Of a stretch of 13,983 bases of DNA, positions 1 through 6,615 are shown piece by piece. Under the pieces are notes generated by a model, which saw only the letters and a list, made by a program, of their open reading frames with translations, searched no databases and was not told the DNA's origin. Position 1 is the stretch's first letter; every line of letters starts with the position of its first letter. The stretch covers positions 1 through 13,983 of the forward strand of contig JBBDNV010000155.1 of NCBI GenBank assembly GCA_040877415.1, in the 5' to 3' direction. This DNA comes from JBBDNV01 sp040877415 (GTDB lineage Bacteria > Planctomycetota > Planctomycetia > Pirellulales > PALSA-1355). The position numbers and the translations under genes were made by a program.

Positions 1-731
1 GCCAGCTCGGGCCCGCCGGATTCGACGATCCGCCCGCCGAGCATGACGTGCGTTACGTCGGGCCGGTTGTGCTCGAGCAAGTGTTCGTGGTGCGTGATGA
101 TCAAAATGCCCATGTCCTTGCCGCCAATGTCGGCGATGCTTTGGCTGGCCAGTCGCACCGCGTCGACGTCCAGCCCGCTGTCGGTTTCATCCAGGATGGC
201 GAACTTGGGCCGCAGCATGGCCAGTTGCAGGATTTCGGCCCGCTTCATCTCGCCGCCCGAGAATCCGTCATTGACGTAGCGCCGGGCAAATTCCTTGTCC
301 ATCCGCAACTGTTCCATCTTCTGGTTCAGCTCCTTGCGGAACTCGCGCATCGGAATCAGCTCTTCGCCTTCCTTGCGATCCGGCCGTCGAACGTTGGTGG
401 CGGCGTGCCGCAAGAAATCGGCCATCTTCACGCCCGGAATCGCCATCGGGCGCTGAAACGCCAGGAAAATGCCCGAGCGGGCCCGCTGGCTGGGATCCAT
501 TTCCAGCACGTCACGGGTTCTCTTTTCGTCTTCCAGCGTGATCGTGCCCTGGGTCACGACGTAGCCCGGGTGTCCCATGATGGCGTATCCCAGCGTGCTC
601 TTGCCGGAGCCGTTTGGGCCCATCAGCGCGTGGACTTCTCCGCATTTGATCTCGAGATGGACGCCGCGCAAGATCTCCTTGCCATCGGCAGTCGAAACGT
701 ACAGATCGTTGATTTTCAGGGTGTCGGGCAT
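1..731 (-). CDS. sufC: Fe-S cluster assembly ATPase SufC (3' end outside window)
   Basis: SufC is the cytoplasmic ABC-type ATPase that binds SufB/SufD and drives Fe-S cluster assembly on the SufBCD scaffold. I translated the minus strand from the ATG at 731. It begins MPDTLKINDLYVSTADGKEI and stays open to the window edge, giving 243 codons. Walker A (GPNGSGKST) is at residues 38-46, the Q-loop (FQRP) near 92-95, the signature FSGGEMKR at 157-164, and Walker B running into the D-loop (FAILDETDSGLD) at 177-188. The switch histidine is in IITHHEH near the end. The ETDSGLD segment and the FSGGEMKR signature are typical of SufC rather than transport ABC proteins. Family length is about 250-260 residues, so only a short C-terminus is missing. 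It lies 60 bases downstream of nuoB on the same strand. sufB and sufD presumably follow to the left, outside the window. Confidence 0.95.
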   Translation of the reverse strand, partial: MPDTLKINDLYVSTADGKEILRGVHLEIKCGEVHALMGPNGSGKSTLGYAIMGHPGYVVTQGTITLEDEKRTRDVLEMDPSQRARSGIFLAFQRPMAIPGVKMADFLRHAATNVRRPDRKEGEELIPMREFRKELNQKMEQLRMDKEFARRYVNDGFSGGEMKRAEILQLAMLRPKFAILDETDSGLDVDAVRLASQSIADIGGKDMGILIITHHEHLLEHNRPDVTHVMLGGRIVESGGPEL

Positions 732-791
732 TTTTGCGTTCTTGCGTCGTCCCCCCTGGTCCGTTGGGCCCGGGGCTAAACTTTCATTCTC

Positions 792-1394
792 TTAACCGGT
801 AATTTTCTGATGATCGAACAGCGGCTCGCCCTCGGGGGCATCGACGTAGCCGGAGTGGTGCGGAATCGGCAGCTCGTCGTCGATTTTCACGCCCGCCTGG
901 CCCGCAACGCGGCCGATCTTGTGACCCTTGATCTTGTCTTGAATCCGCATCAGGCCTTCCAAAAGGGCCTCGGGGCGCGGCGGGCAACCGGGCACGTAAA
1001 CGTCGACCGGAACCACCAGATCGACCCCCTTGACCACGTGATATCCATACTTGAAATACGGGCCGCCCCCGACCGTGCACGCCCCCATGGCGATGACGAA
1101 CTTGGGGTTGGGCATCTGGTTGTACAAGCGACGCACCCGGCTGCCCATTTTGTAGGTGACCGTGCCCGCCACGATCATCAAGTCGGCCTGCCGGGGGCTC
1201 GCGCGAAACGCGCCCGCGCCGAACCGGTCGATGTCGAAACGGCTGGCGCCGGTGGCCATCATTTCGATCGCGCAGCAGGCCAGCCCGAACGTCATCGGCC
1301 AGATGCTGGCCTGCCGGGCCCAGTTAATGCCCTGCTCGACGGTCGTGATGATGAAACCTTCTTCAAACCGCCCTTCGATCCAAGGTTGTGTCAT
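792..1394 (-). CDS. nuoB: NADH-quinone oxidoreductase subunit B (NuoB)
   Basis: NuoB is the peripheral-arm subunit of respiratory complex I that holds the terminal [4Fe-4S] cluster N2, which hands electrons to quinone. Seen: 200 residues from MTQPWIEGRFEEG, with the CC pair in GLACCAIEMM (C40/C41), C106 in GACTVGGGPY and C137 in VPGCPPRPE. These are the four N2 ligands. The motifs RFDIDRFG, SPRQADLMIVAGTVT and CPPRPEALLEGL are standard for the family. The frame is open upstream to 1496, but those 34 residues look unlike NuoB and overlap a toxin remnant, so I chose the ATG at 1394. No strong ribosome-binding site is visible there. No other nuo gene is adjacent: sufC follows and an antitoxin gene precedes, so this copy stands apart from any complex I operon. 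Whether it serves the main complex or a partial one cannot be told from this window. Confidence 0.93.
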   Translation of the reverse strand: MTQPWIEGRFEEGFIITTVEQGINWARQASIWPMTFGLACCAIEMMATGASRFDIDRFGAGAFRASPRQADLMIVAGTVTYKMGSRVRRLYNQMPNPKFVIAMGACTVGGGPYFKYGYHVVKGVDLVVPVDVYVPGCPPRPEALLEGLMRIQDKIKGHKIGRVAGQAGVKIDDELPIPHHSGYVDAPEGEPLFDHQKITG

Positions 1395-1518
1395 GGTGTA
1401 GCTCAATGTCCTGTGTGCAGGGACAAGCCATGCGGTTCGCCCGACCAAATCCCACTTTGCCCTGCCAGCCCGTGTCGATGATCCAAACTTCACCACGACG
1501 CGGGTCAGGCTGAGCCAT
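1363..1518 (-). pseudogene. truncated MazF/PemK-like toxin remnant
   Basis: A 51-codon minus-strand frame starts at the ATG at 1518, which overlaps the stop of the antitoxin-like gene by 14 bases. This is the usual antitoxin-toxin coupling. Its first about 21 residues (MAQPDPRRGEVWIIDTGWQG) match the N-terminal RRGEVWLVDLG strand typical of PemK/MazF endoribonucleases. After GKV, where the family continues with RPxLVLS, similarity stops; the frame runs into nuoB and ends at 1363. The family is about 100-120 residues, so roughly 80% of the toxin is absent and the remnant should be inactive. The junction lies close to the nuoB start, which fits a deletion that brought nuoB up against the toxin's 5' end. 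The assignment rests on a short match and on gene order. Confidence 0.6.
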
Positions 1519-1720
1519 TGCGCTCTTCCTCACGGTCGTACATTTGGAACATCTGATCCGTCAGGAACGTCAACTCGTCCTCAGCCAGAGGCCCCCCCTC
1601 GTTCTCGTCTTGTCCGTGCTTCACTCGCTTTGCAATCTCCCTGACGACAATCGCCTGTTCCGCTCGCGAAAGCCGATCGAACGAAGCAAGAACGTCTTGA
1701 ACGAACTCTGTCATTGTCAT
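1505..1720 (-). CDS. antitoxin-like protein (addiction module, MazF/PemK partner type)
   Basis: This is a 71-residue acidic protein. It has an N-terminal helix (MTMTEFVQDVLASFDRLS), a middle helix (RAEQAIVVREIAKRVK) and a C-terminal segment (PLAEDELTFLTDQMFQMYDREE). The pattern of a short helix, then 'PLxEDELxxLxDxxFxxxDREE', resembles small antitoxins that sit directly upstream of MazF/PemK toxins in planctomycetes and cyanobacteria. Such proteins bind and neutralise the toxin through the C-terminal tail and often autoregulate. GAGGAG at 1730-1735, nine bases before the ATG, supports this start. Directly downstream, overlapping by 14 bases, is only a toxin stump, so this appears to be an orphan antitoxin. 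It could be a relic, or it could neutralise a related toxin elsewhere. Identification is by pattern and context. Confidence 0.62.
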   Translation of the reverse strand: MTMTEFVQDVLASFDRLSRAEQAIVVREIAKRVKHGQDENEGGPLAEDELTFLTDQMFQMYDREEERNGSA

Positions 1721-1756
1721 CGCAGTTGGCTCCTCGACGGCGGATTTCGTAACTCA

Positions 1757-1776
1757 CGCCGCACCTCTAAGCGGCG
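1757..1776. other. stem-loop in the sufR-antitoxin gap
   Basis: CGCCGC (1757-1762) and GCGGCG (1771-1776) form a perfect 6-bp GC stem with an 8-base loop. It lies between the sufR stop and the antitoxin start. It has no T-run on either strand, so it may be a 5' leader structure or a weak terminator. Function unknown. Confidence 0.35.
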
Positions 1777-1785
1777 AATCTATTA

Positions 1786-1813
1786 GTTTAACGTCCCGCT
1801 TCCTGTATTAAAC
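1786..1813. promoter_or_regulatory. inverted repeat just after sufR; possible operator
   Basis: GTTTAA (1786-1791) and TTAAAC (1808-1813) form a perfect inverted repeat with a 16-base spacer. It sits immediately downstream of the sufR stop and upstream of the antitoxin-like gene. The AT-rich half sites stand out from the GC-rich surroundings and could be an operator for the antitoxin or a promoter region for the nuoB-sufC segment. Only the sequence symmetry supports this. Confidence 0.3.
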
Positions 1814-1815
1814 CA

Positions 1816-2433
1816 CTAATTCGTCTCGAACCGGCAGCACTCGTCGCCGTCCAGACGACAGTCGGACAGCCGCAAACCGTCACCGACCAACTCCGATAAC
1901 ATCATCCGTTCCAGCGCGCAAATCCCCCGATCCTGTTCGGCCAGCTCCGGATAGGGGCACGCCAGCGCCGTTAGCACCGGCAGCGAACCCGACTGCTCGA
2001 CGTCGAACGGCACGTCGCGATCGGCGAAAATCCGCGACACCGACCGCATTCGCTCGACCGTCGTCTCGCCCGTTATCTGCGGGCCGTACATCCCGGCCAT
2101 CGTCTTGGCGATGCGCTGCAACAAGCCGCGACGCACCTGTGGATCTTCGATGGCCCGGATTTCCTTCCACAGCGCCAGGGTCAGATCGACGAAATTGGCG
2201 CCGGTTTGCCGGCGGCCTTTGTCCGTGAGCGCGTAGCGGTGACTCGGGCGGCCGCGACCGGCCCGGGCCAGCTCGCGATTTACCAATCCTTCGGCCATTA
2301 AGCGGACCAACCGCTGCCGGACCGCGGTCGGCGTAACGCTGGTGGCCTTGCCCAATTGGGCCACTCCCAGCGGCCCCGTTTTGCGCAGCAAATCGAGGAT
2401 GCCGACATCCGAACTTTCCGCCAGGTGATCCAT
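1816..2433 (-). CDS. sufR: SufR-like Fe-S cluster-sensing transcriptional regulator
   Basis: SufR is a winged-helix repressor that carries an Fe-S cluster and represses suf genes when Fe-S supply is adequate. Seen: 205 residues. The N-terminal winged helix-turn-helix covers about residues 10-70 (ILDLLRKTGPLGVAQLGKAT, TPTAVRQRLVRLMAEGLV, GRPSHRYALTDKG). The C-terminal ligand domain contains CPYPELAEQDRGICALE and CRLDGDECC, with cysteines 159, 172, 192, 199 and 200. The first two, spaced C-x12-C, match the known SufR ligand pattern. The ATG at 2433 is preceded by GGGAG at suitable spacing. Same-strand nuoB and sufC lie downstream, with sufC as the likely regulatory target. The start is 150 bases from the end of the upstream dus gene, with a promoter-like sequence between, so this probably begins a new transcription unit. 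Confidence 0.88.
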   Translation of the reverse strand: MDHLAESSDVGILDLLRKTGPLGVAQLGKATSVTPTAVRQRLVRLMAEGLVNRELARAGRGRPSHRYALTDKGRRQTGANFVDLTLALWKEIRAIEDPQVRRGLLQRIAKTMAGMYGPQITGETTVERMRSVSRIFADRDVPFDVEQSGSLPVLTALACPYPELAEQDRGICALERMMLSELVGDGLRLSDCRLDGDECCRFETN

Positions 2434-2463
2434 GAGAGCTCCCGGATGGGGTTTCCTACCTTA

Positions 2464-2491
2464 ATCTTAGCGATTTACACAATTTTGACAA
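2464..2491 (-). promoter_or_regulatory. candidate promoter of sufR
   Basis: Reading the minus strand, TTGTCA (2491-2486) is followed after 16 bases by TAAGAT (2469-2464), about 30 bases before the sufR ATG. This resembles a sigma-70 promoter (5 of 6 matches at -35, 4 of 6 at -10). It lies in an AT-rich patch that is exceptional for this window. If SufR is autoregulated, its operator would be expected here. No convincing CAAC-N6-GTTG type site was found. Confidence 0.45.
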
Positions 2492-2583
2492 CCCAATATG
2501 ATAAAAATCAAAAAGGGTGGCCCAAAGGGGTGGGAAAACTCGTGCTAAACCGCAAGCGGACGGACGCTGCGGGGGCTGCCGTG

Positions 2584-3639
2584 CTAGTGCCGGGGGAAGT
2601 GCCGGTCGACAATTTGGCGGAATTCAACCGGCGTCGAAACACGCGAAACGCGCGTGCGAAACTCCCGCGCTCCCTGGCGGCCCTGGGCATAACAGCAGGC
2701 GTATTTGCGCATCAGGGTCGTCCCCTTTTCCGAGCCGAATCGCTCGCACACCAGCCGGTAGTGGTGCAACAGCAACTGGCGCTCTTCGTCGAGCGTCGGG
2801 TCCGGCGGAATCGGCTCGCCGGCCAGCGCCGCCTGCACCTGGCGAAACAGCCACGGACGCGAAAGCGCGGCCCGGGCAATCATCACGCCGTCGACGTCGT
2901 AGCGCGAAAACGCTTCGAGCACGGCTTCGACGGAATTCAAATCGCCGTTGCCGACCAGGGCAATCCGCTTCAGGTGCGGCTTGATCTGGGAAATGCGCTG
3001 CCAATCGGCCGATCCGGAAAAGAAATCCTGCGCCGTACGGCCGTGCACCGTTAGCGCCGCTGCCCCGGCTTGCTCGACGACCCGTGCCACGTCGATCGCG
3101 TTGATCGAATCGCGCGTGCAGCCGAGTCGAATCTTGGCCGTGACCGGCGTCGGGGCGCAGGCTTTGACGACCCGCTCGACAATCGCCCCAACTCGCTCGG
3201 GATCGCGGAGCAGGTACGATCCGCTGTGCGCCTTCTCGGTGACTTGTTTCACCGGGCAACCGAAATTGATGTCAACCACGCTCACGCGGAACTGGTGCGC
3301 CAATTTCGCGCCGACTTCCGCCAGCGTGGCCGGATCGTTGTCCCAAATCTGCACGGCCAGGGGCCGGGCCTCGTCCATGACTCCCCACAGGCGATCGGGC
3401 AACTCGTCCTCTTCCTTTTCCAGCCACAAAAACCCCTTGGCGTGCACCATTTCGGTCGCCAGCAAGCCCGCGCCGCCGAACTCGCGCACGATCTGGCGAA
3501 ACGCGTAGTTGGTGAAGCCGGCCATCGGGGCCTGCAACACCGGTGGGTCGACGACCAAGGGCCCGATGCGAAGCGGACGCACCGCGGGTTGGGTCGGCGC
3601 AGAAGTCTGGGGCTGGCGAACCGGACAAACCGTCGTCAT
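2584..3639 (-). CDS. dusB: tRNA-dihydrouridine synthase, DusB-like
   Basis: Dus enzymes are FMN- and NADPH-dependent and reduce specific uridines to dihydrouridine in the tRNA D-loop. Seen: 351 residues. A TIM-barrel begins with the FMN-binding segment APMAGFTNYAFR at 38-49. The catalytic cysteine motif NFGCPVKQV (C128) follows, then TAKIRLG with K169, TVHGRT at 197-202, GNGD at 230-233 and the phosphate-binding ARAAL at 255-259. A C-terminal helical tRNA-binding domain follows. The frame is open to 3690, but the ATG at 3639 has AAGGA five bases upstream and avoids overlapping the preceding gene, so I chose it. HSGSYLL replaces the more usual LAGSALL after the catalytic motif. It starts 22 bases after the TolC-like gene and is likely co-transcribed with it. 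A second, divergent Dus lies at 11940-13007. The exact uridine target cannot be assigned. Confidence 0.9.
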   Translation of the reverse strand: MTTVCPVRQPQTSAPTQPAVRPLRIGPLVVDPPVLQAPMAGFTNYAFRQIVREFGGAGLLATEMVHAKGFLWLEKEEDELPDRLWGVMDEARPLAVQIWDNDPATLAEVGAKLAHQFRVSVVDINFGCPVKQVTEKAHSGSYLLRDPERVGAIVERVVKACAPTPVTAKIRLGCTRDSINAIDVARVVEQAGAAALTVHGRTAQDFFSGSADWQRISQIKPHLKRIALVGNGDLNSVEAVLEAFSRYDVDGVMIARAALSRPWLFRQVQAALAGEPIPPDPTLDEERQLLLHHYRLVCERFGSEKGTTLMRKYACCYAQGRQGAREFRTRVSRVSTPVEFRQIVDRHFPRH

Positions 3640-3644
3640 GCGAA

Positions 3645-3649
3645 TCCTT
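3645..3649 (-). promoter_or_regulatory. ribosome-binding site deciding the dusB start
   Basis: AAGGA on the minus strand sits five bases before the ATG at 3639. It favours this start over the in-frame ATG at 3690, which lies inside the upstream gene. Confidence 0.6.
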
Positions 3650-3661
3650 GGTGCATCTCGC

Positions 3662-5680
3662 TTACGAATCCCGCAACGTGCTGCGCGCAATTGCCAGCTT
3701 GCCGGCCAGGTCGTCGCCCGAGAGGGTCGCAGGCAAGGTGTTCAATGCATAGTCGGCGATCGCCATATTGTAGTCGGTCAAGTCGGCCAGGAAGGCGAGC
3801 GTCTGTTCGTTCTGGCGCCCGGTGGCCCAGATGACGCGATCGAGCGGCGTCATCTGATCGTCTGCCGCATGGGGGCCGGACTCGTTTCGCCGGGCTTGCA
3901 GGACCAGATCGGCGCGGTGCGCGTCGCACTGAATCACGGCGTCGGCGCGCTGCCTGAGTTTTTCGTACTGGAGCGTCGTCATGCCGGCCCAATGCGCCCC
4001 CCGCGGGGAACCGCGCCCGGCGCTTTTCGAAACCAGGTACCGACCCGATTGGGGCGGAGTGCTCGGCAGCAGCCACGATTCGGCCAGCGGCCGGCCGGTC
4101 GCCAGCGTCAGCTCAAATTGCGCCGCGATGAGGGCCAGTTGCGCGTCGAGGATCGCGGCCCGCGCCCCGCGGCGCGCGGCCTGCAGGCGAACTCCGGCTT
4201 CGGTCATGCCCGGCTGATCGCGCTGCCCAATGGCGACCGACTGCAGCGCATTAAGCTGTTCCTGCTGTTCGTTGAGCACCTGAAAACGGGCGGCGTACTG
4301 GCGCGCCCGCCAATAGGCACGAATCACGTTCAGCCGATTGGGCGCCGGTACGCCGCGCAAACATTCCGCCAGCGCCACCGGCTGGCCGGCGTCCGGCGGC
4401 AGGTTGCGATCCCAATGCAGCAAGTTGCCGAGCTTCTGCACGCGCAGCGGATGATGGGCCACGGCGAGCAACGCTTGATACACGCCCGGGTCGTCGGCGG
4501 CGCCGGAATCCAGCTCGTTCGGATAGTTGGACGTCCAGTCATCGGCGTCCGCGGCCGAAGCGCCTCGGTCCGGTGATGATTGGCGAAACGTCTTGCGGAT
4601 CGACGGATCGGAGTTTCCCTCCTGCGCCCGCGTGGGCAAGTTGCCCGGCGGCGGCGACGTGCGAATCAGCATGGACACGAGCGTATCTCCCCCGGCACCT
4701 GCCGGCGCGACGGCGAATGCGTACTCGGCGATGTCCAGGTTATAGTCGCGCACTAGGGCGATGAAGGCCCGGCGCTCGTGCTTGAGCAAATCGATCGTTT
4801 CCAGCAGCGTGGACAACCCCTGGCCCGAGGAGCGAAATGGTTCGCCGGCCGCGTTCACCGCGTCGATGGCGGCGACGATGGCCTCGGCGTGGGCATCGAT
4901 CGCTTTGCGGCGAAGGGGCAGTGTGCGGTGAATCAGGCGAATTCGCGGCGGCGGCGGCTGCGTGCCGAAAATGCTTTCGTAGTGCGTGCGATAATCGCCC
5001 ACGTGCGGCCGATCGATCGTCAAGGGCAGATTGCCCGCGCCGCCGGTTCCCACGAGGTCGGCCAATTCCTGTTGCGTCTGCTCGACGGCCACTTGAGCGT
5101 CGCGAACGTCGGCCTCGGCGGCCGCCTGCGCGCCAAGCGCACCGGCCAGGTTGCCGTGCGGCCTCGTATGGTCGGCGAGCACGTCGCGCTGCTTGAGCGC
5201 CCAGTGATATTCGGCCTGAGCCGCCGCCAACCGCCAATACGATTGGGCGATCCTGAGCTGCTGCTGCCGGTCTCGCGCCTGCAGCAGTGCCTGAGACAGC
5301 GACAGCGGCGTGCCGGACAGGGCCTCTTGCCGGGGGTTCTCGAGCGCTTCGGCAATCAACTCCGGCGGGCGCAGCCTTTGCGGCGGGCGGTCTGGGAGAG
5401 TTTCCATCCCGCCGGGCGGCTCCTCAGGGGTTTTGCCGTGCTTATTGGGCGGCGCCGGCGAGCCGTCGGCCGTGGGTGAATCTTCCGGGGAATCGCCGGC
5501 GGGCCTTTCCGGCGCGGCAGTGGGTTGGTCGCTCGGCGCGGAGTCCCCTTGAGGAACGCCCTCCAAACCCGCCGGCGGCGCGCCTTGTCCGGCCTTGAGC
5601 GGGATCGGTTCGAAGTTGTCCGGCTCGCCGGCAGGCTGCGCAAGAAGACACCAGCCGATCGCGATGATGACGCAGCTCAT
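3662..5680 (-). CDS. exported TolC-like protein with internal duplication
   Basis: This is a 672-residue protein. Residues 1-18 form a short hydrophobic signal sequence (MSCVIIAIGWCLLAQPAG). A low-complexity Pro/Glu/Ser-rich linker runs to about residue 105. Two related helical halves follow. Half A (about 125-343) contains PLSLSQALL, IAQSYWR, AQVAVEQTQQEL and RDYNLDIAEYAF. Half B (about 435-668) contains PVALAECL, VIRAYWR, AQLALIAAQFEL and TDYNMAIADYAL in the same order. Helical Y-N-x-A-I-A segments and Ala/Gln/Leu-rich coiled-coil stretches recall the two tandem halves of TolC/OEP outer-membrane proteins, but the family is not certain. An envelope location is inferred from the signal sequence. 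AGGAG at 5691-5695 supports the start. Its neighbours are a DUF6348-like gene upstream and dusB 22 bases downstream. It may belong functionally with the SecA-like ATPase two genes upstream. Confidence 0.6.
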   Translation of the reverse strand: MSCVIIAIGWCLLAQPAGEPDNFEPIPLKAGQGAPPAGLEGVPQGDSAPSDQPTAAPERPAGDSPEDSPTADGSPAPPNKHGKTPEEPPGGMETLPDRPPQRLRPPELIAEALENPRQEALSGTPLSLSQALLQARDRQQQLRIAQSYWRLAAAQAEYHWALKQRDVLADHTRPHGNLAGALGAQAAAEADVRDAQVAVEQTQQELADLVGTGGAGNLPLTIDRPHVGDYRTHYESIFGTQPPPPRIRLIHRTLPLRRKAIDAHAEAIVAAIDAVNAAGEPFRSSGQGLSTLLETIDLLKHERRAFIALVRDYNLDIAEYAFAVAPAGAGGDTLVSMLIRTSPPPGNLPTRAQEGNSDPSIRKTFRQSSPDRGASAADADDWTSNYPNELDSGAADDPGVYQALLAVAHHPLRVQKLGNLLHWDRNLPPDAGQPVALAECLRGVPAPNRLNVIRAYWRARQYAARFQVLNEQQEQLNALQSVAIGQRDQPGMTEAGVRLQAARRGARAAILDAQLALIAAQFELTLATGRPLAESWLLPSTPPQSGRYLVSKSAGRGSPRGAHWAGMTTLQYEKLRQRADAVIQCDAHRADLVLQARRNESGPHAADDQMTPLDRVIWATGRQNEQTLAFLADLTDYNMAIADYALNTLPATLSGDDLAGKLAIARSTLRDS

Positions 5681-5788
5681 GGCTCGCGCGCTCCTGTTTT
5701 CGGACGGGTCTGCCCCTGATTCGTCAATCTATAAACCTGACACGTCCGCAATATCGCGTCAATGTGAGTCGGCGGCGGGCGCCAAAGC

Positions 5789-5812
5789 GCGACGCTGCTC
5801 GCCCGGCGTCGC
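5789..5812 (-). terminator. strong stem-loop after the DUF6348-like gene
   Basis: GCGACGC (5789-5795) pairs perfectly with GCGTCGC (5806-5812). Two more inner pairs (one G-U) leave a 6-base loop. It lies 24 bases past the stop of the DUF6348-like gene on the minus strand and before the TolC-like gene. No proper T-tract follows, so termination may be partial. An RNA-processing or leader structure is equally possible. Confidence 0.35.
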
Positions 5813-5835
5813 TGGGGGTTTTCATCGCGCGGTTG

Positions 5836-6525
5836 CTACTCGGGTGGTTGATGCCGAAACACGAAAAGCTGTTTGTAGAGGTAGGTTTCGCCGTCGGTCG
5901 GCCAGGGGAGCCCGCCGATGAGTCCCGTCAGCTCCTCGTTGAGCAATCCGTCCACCGCCGCCTGGATCTCGCTTGTGCCGGAGCCGCAGGTGGCCATCAT
6001 GTAAATGGAATGCAGCGCAAAACGCGGCGGCTGTTCCCATTTGGAGGCGACTTGGCGCAGCCGTTCCAGCAGCGCGGGGTAAAACGGTCCGTCCTGCCGC
6101 AAAGCGCCGGGCACCGGACCGCGGATGCCGGCGCGGCCGGGAAACAGGTCCCAGCCGGCCAACTTTTGAGTCGCCGCGGACGCGCGGCGCAGCGTGACGC
6201 CCGCGCCCAATGCCGACAGAAGCGGCGCGGCAGCCAGCAAGTGCCACTCGGAAATGGCGTCTTCGACGGCGCAGCGGGCGTCGGCGCCGACGCCCAAAGT
6301 GCCGACGCGAAACCGATCGCCGCTGTCGCCGTCGACGTGGATTTGGATGTCCAGGGGAGCGAGCACGTGCAGGCCCTGTGGCACGCAGCCGTCGAACGTG
6401 ACCGACAGTCCCAGCCGATGTGACTCGACGATCAGCTCGCCGTCGTCGAGCGTATAGGCGACGTGCGCCTCATCCAGATGATGCCGCAGCGCGGCCAGAG
6501 CGGCCTGGTACAGATCGTCGATCAT
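5836..6525 (-). CDS. DUF6348-like protein of unknown function
   Basis: This is a 229-residue protein with no signal peptide or membrane segment, probably cytoplasmic. It opens with a helix (MIDDLYQAALAALRHHLDEA) and a beta-rich segment. A middle part contains GVGADARCAVEDAISEWHLLAAAPLLSALG (about 78-107, summarised by key residues ED-A-SEWH). The C-terminal segment is LLNEELTGLIGGLPWP followed by LYKQLFVFR. The 'ExAVxDAxxxW...PLLSxLG' pattern and the final '...LPWP......KQFxxxR' pattern resemble DUF6348 proteins, whose function is not known. I made this match from memory. It begins 90 bases after the SecA-like gene on the same strand, so the two are likely co-transcribed. No strong ribosome-binding site precedes the ATG at 6525. 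Confidence 0.65.
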   Translation of the reverse strand: MIDDLYQAALAALRHHLDEAHVAYTLDDGELIVESHRLGLSVTFDGCVPQGLHVLAPLDIQIHVDGDSGDRFRVGTLGVGADARCAVEDAISEWHLLAAAPLLSALGAGVTLRRASAATQKLAGWDLFPGRAGIRGPVPGALRQDGPFYPALLERLRQVASKWEQPPRFALHSIYMMATCGSGTSEIQAAVDGLLNEELTGLIGGLPWPTDGETYLYKQLFVFRHQPPE

Positions 6526-6615
6526 CGTCGGCTGCGCTTCGCTTTGAGGACCGGCCCCGCTCCCCCGGGCGCGTGGGCTATTGGCGCGATTGGCCGCGGG
6601 CGGCTGGGGCCCCGT

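Noticed and set aside
48..779. Plus-strand frame of 243 codons at the left edge
   Set aside because: It lies opposite sufC, whose Walker A, signature and Walker B motifs are unmistakable on the minus strand. The plus-strand protein looks like reverse-complement noise.
1395..1496. Second part of the toxin recovered by a frameshift upstream of nuoB
   Set aside because: The other two minus-strand frames in this stretch (for example one reading WLVPAHRTLS) match the MazF/PemK core too weakly to support a simple frameshift. A deletion explains it better.
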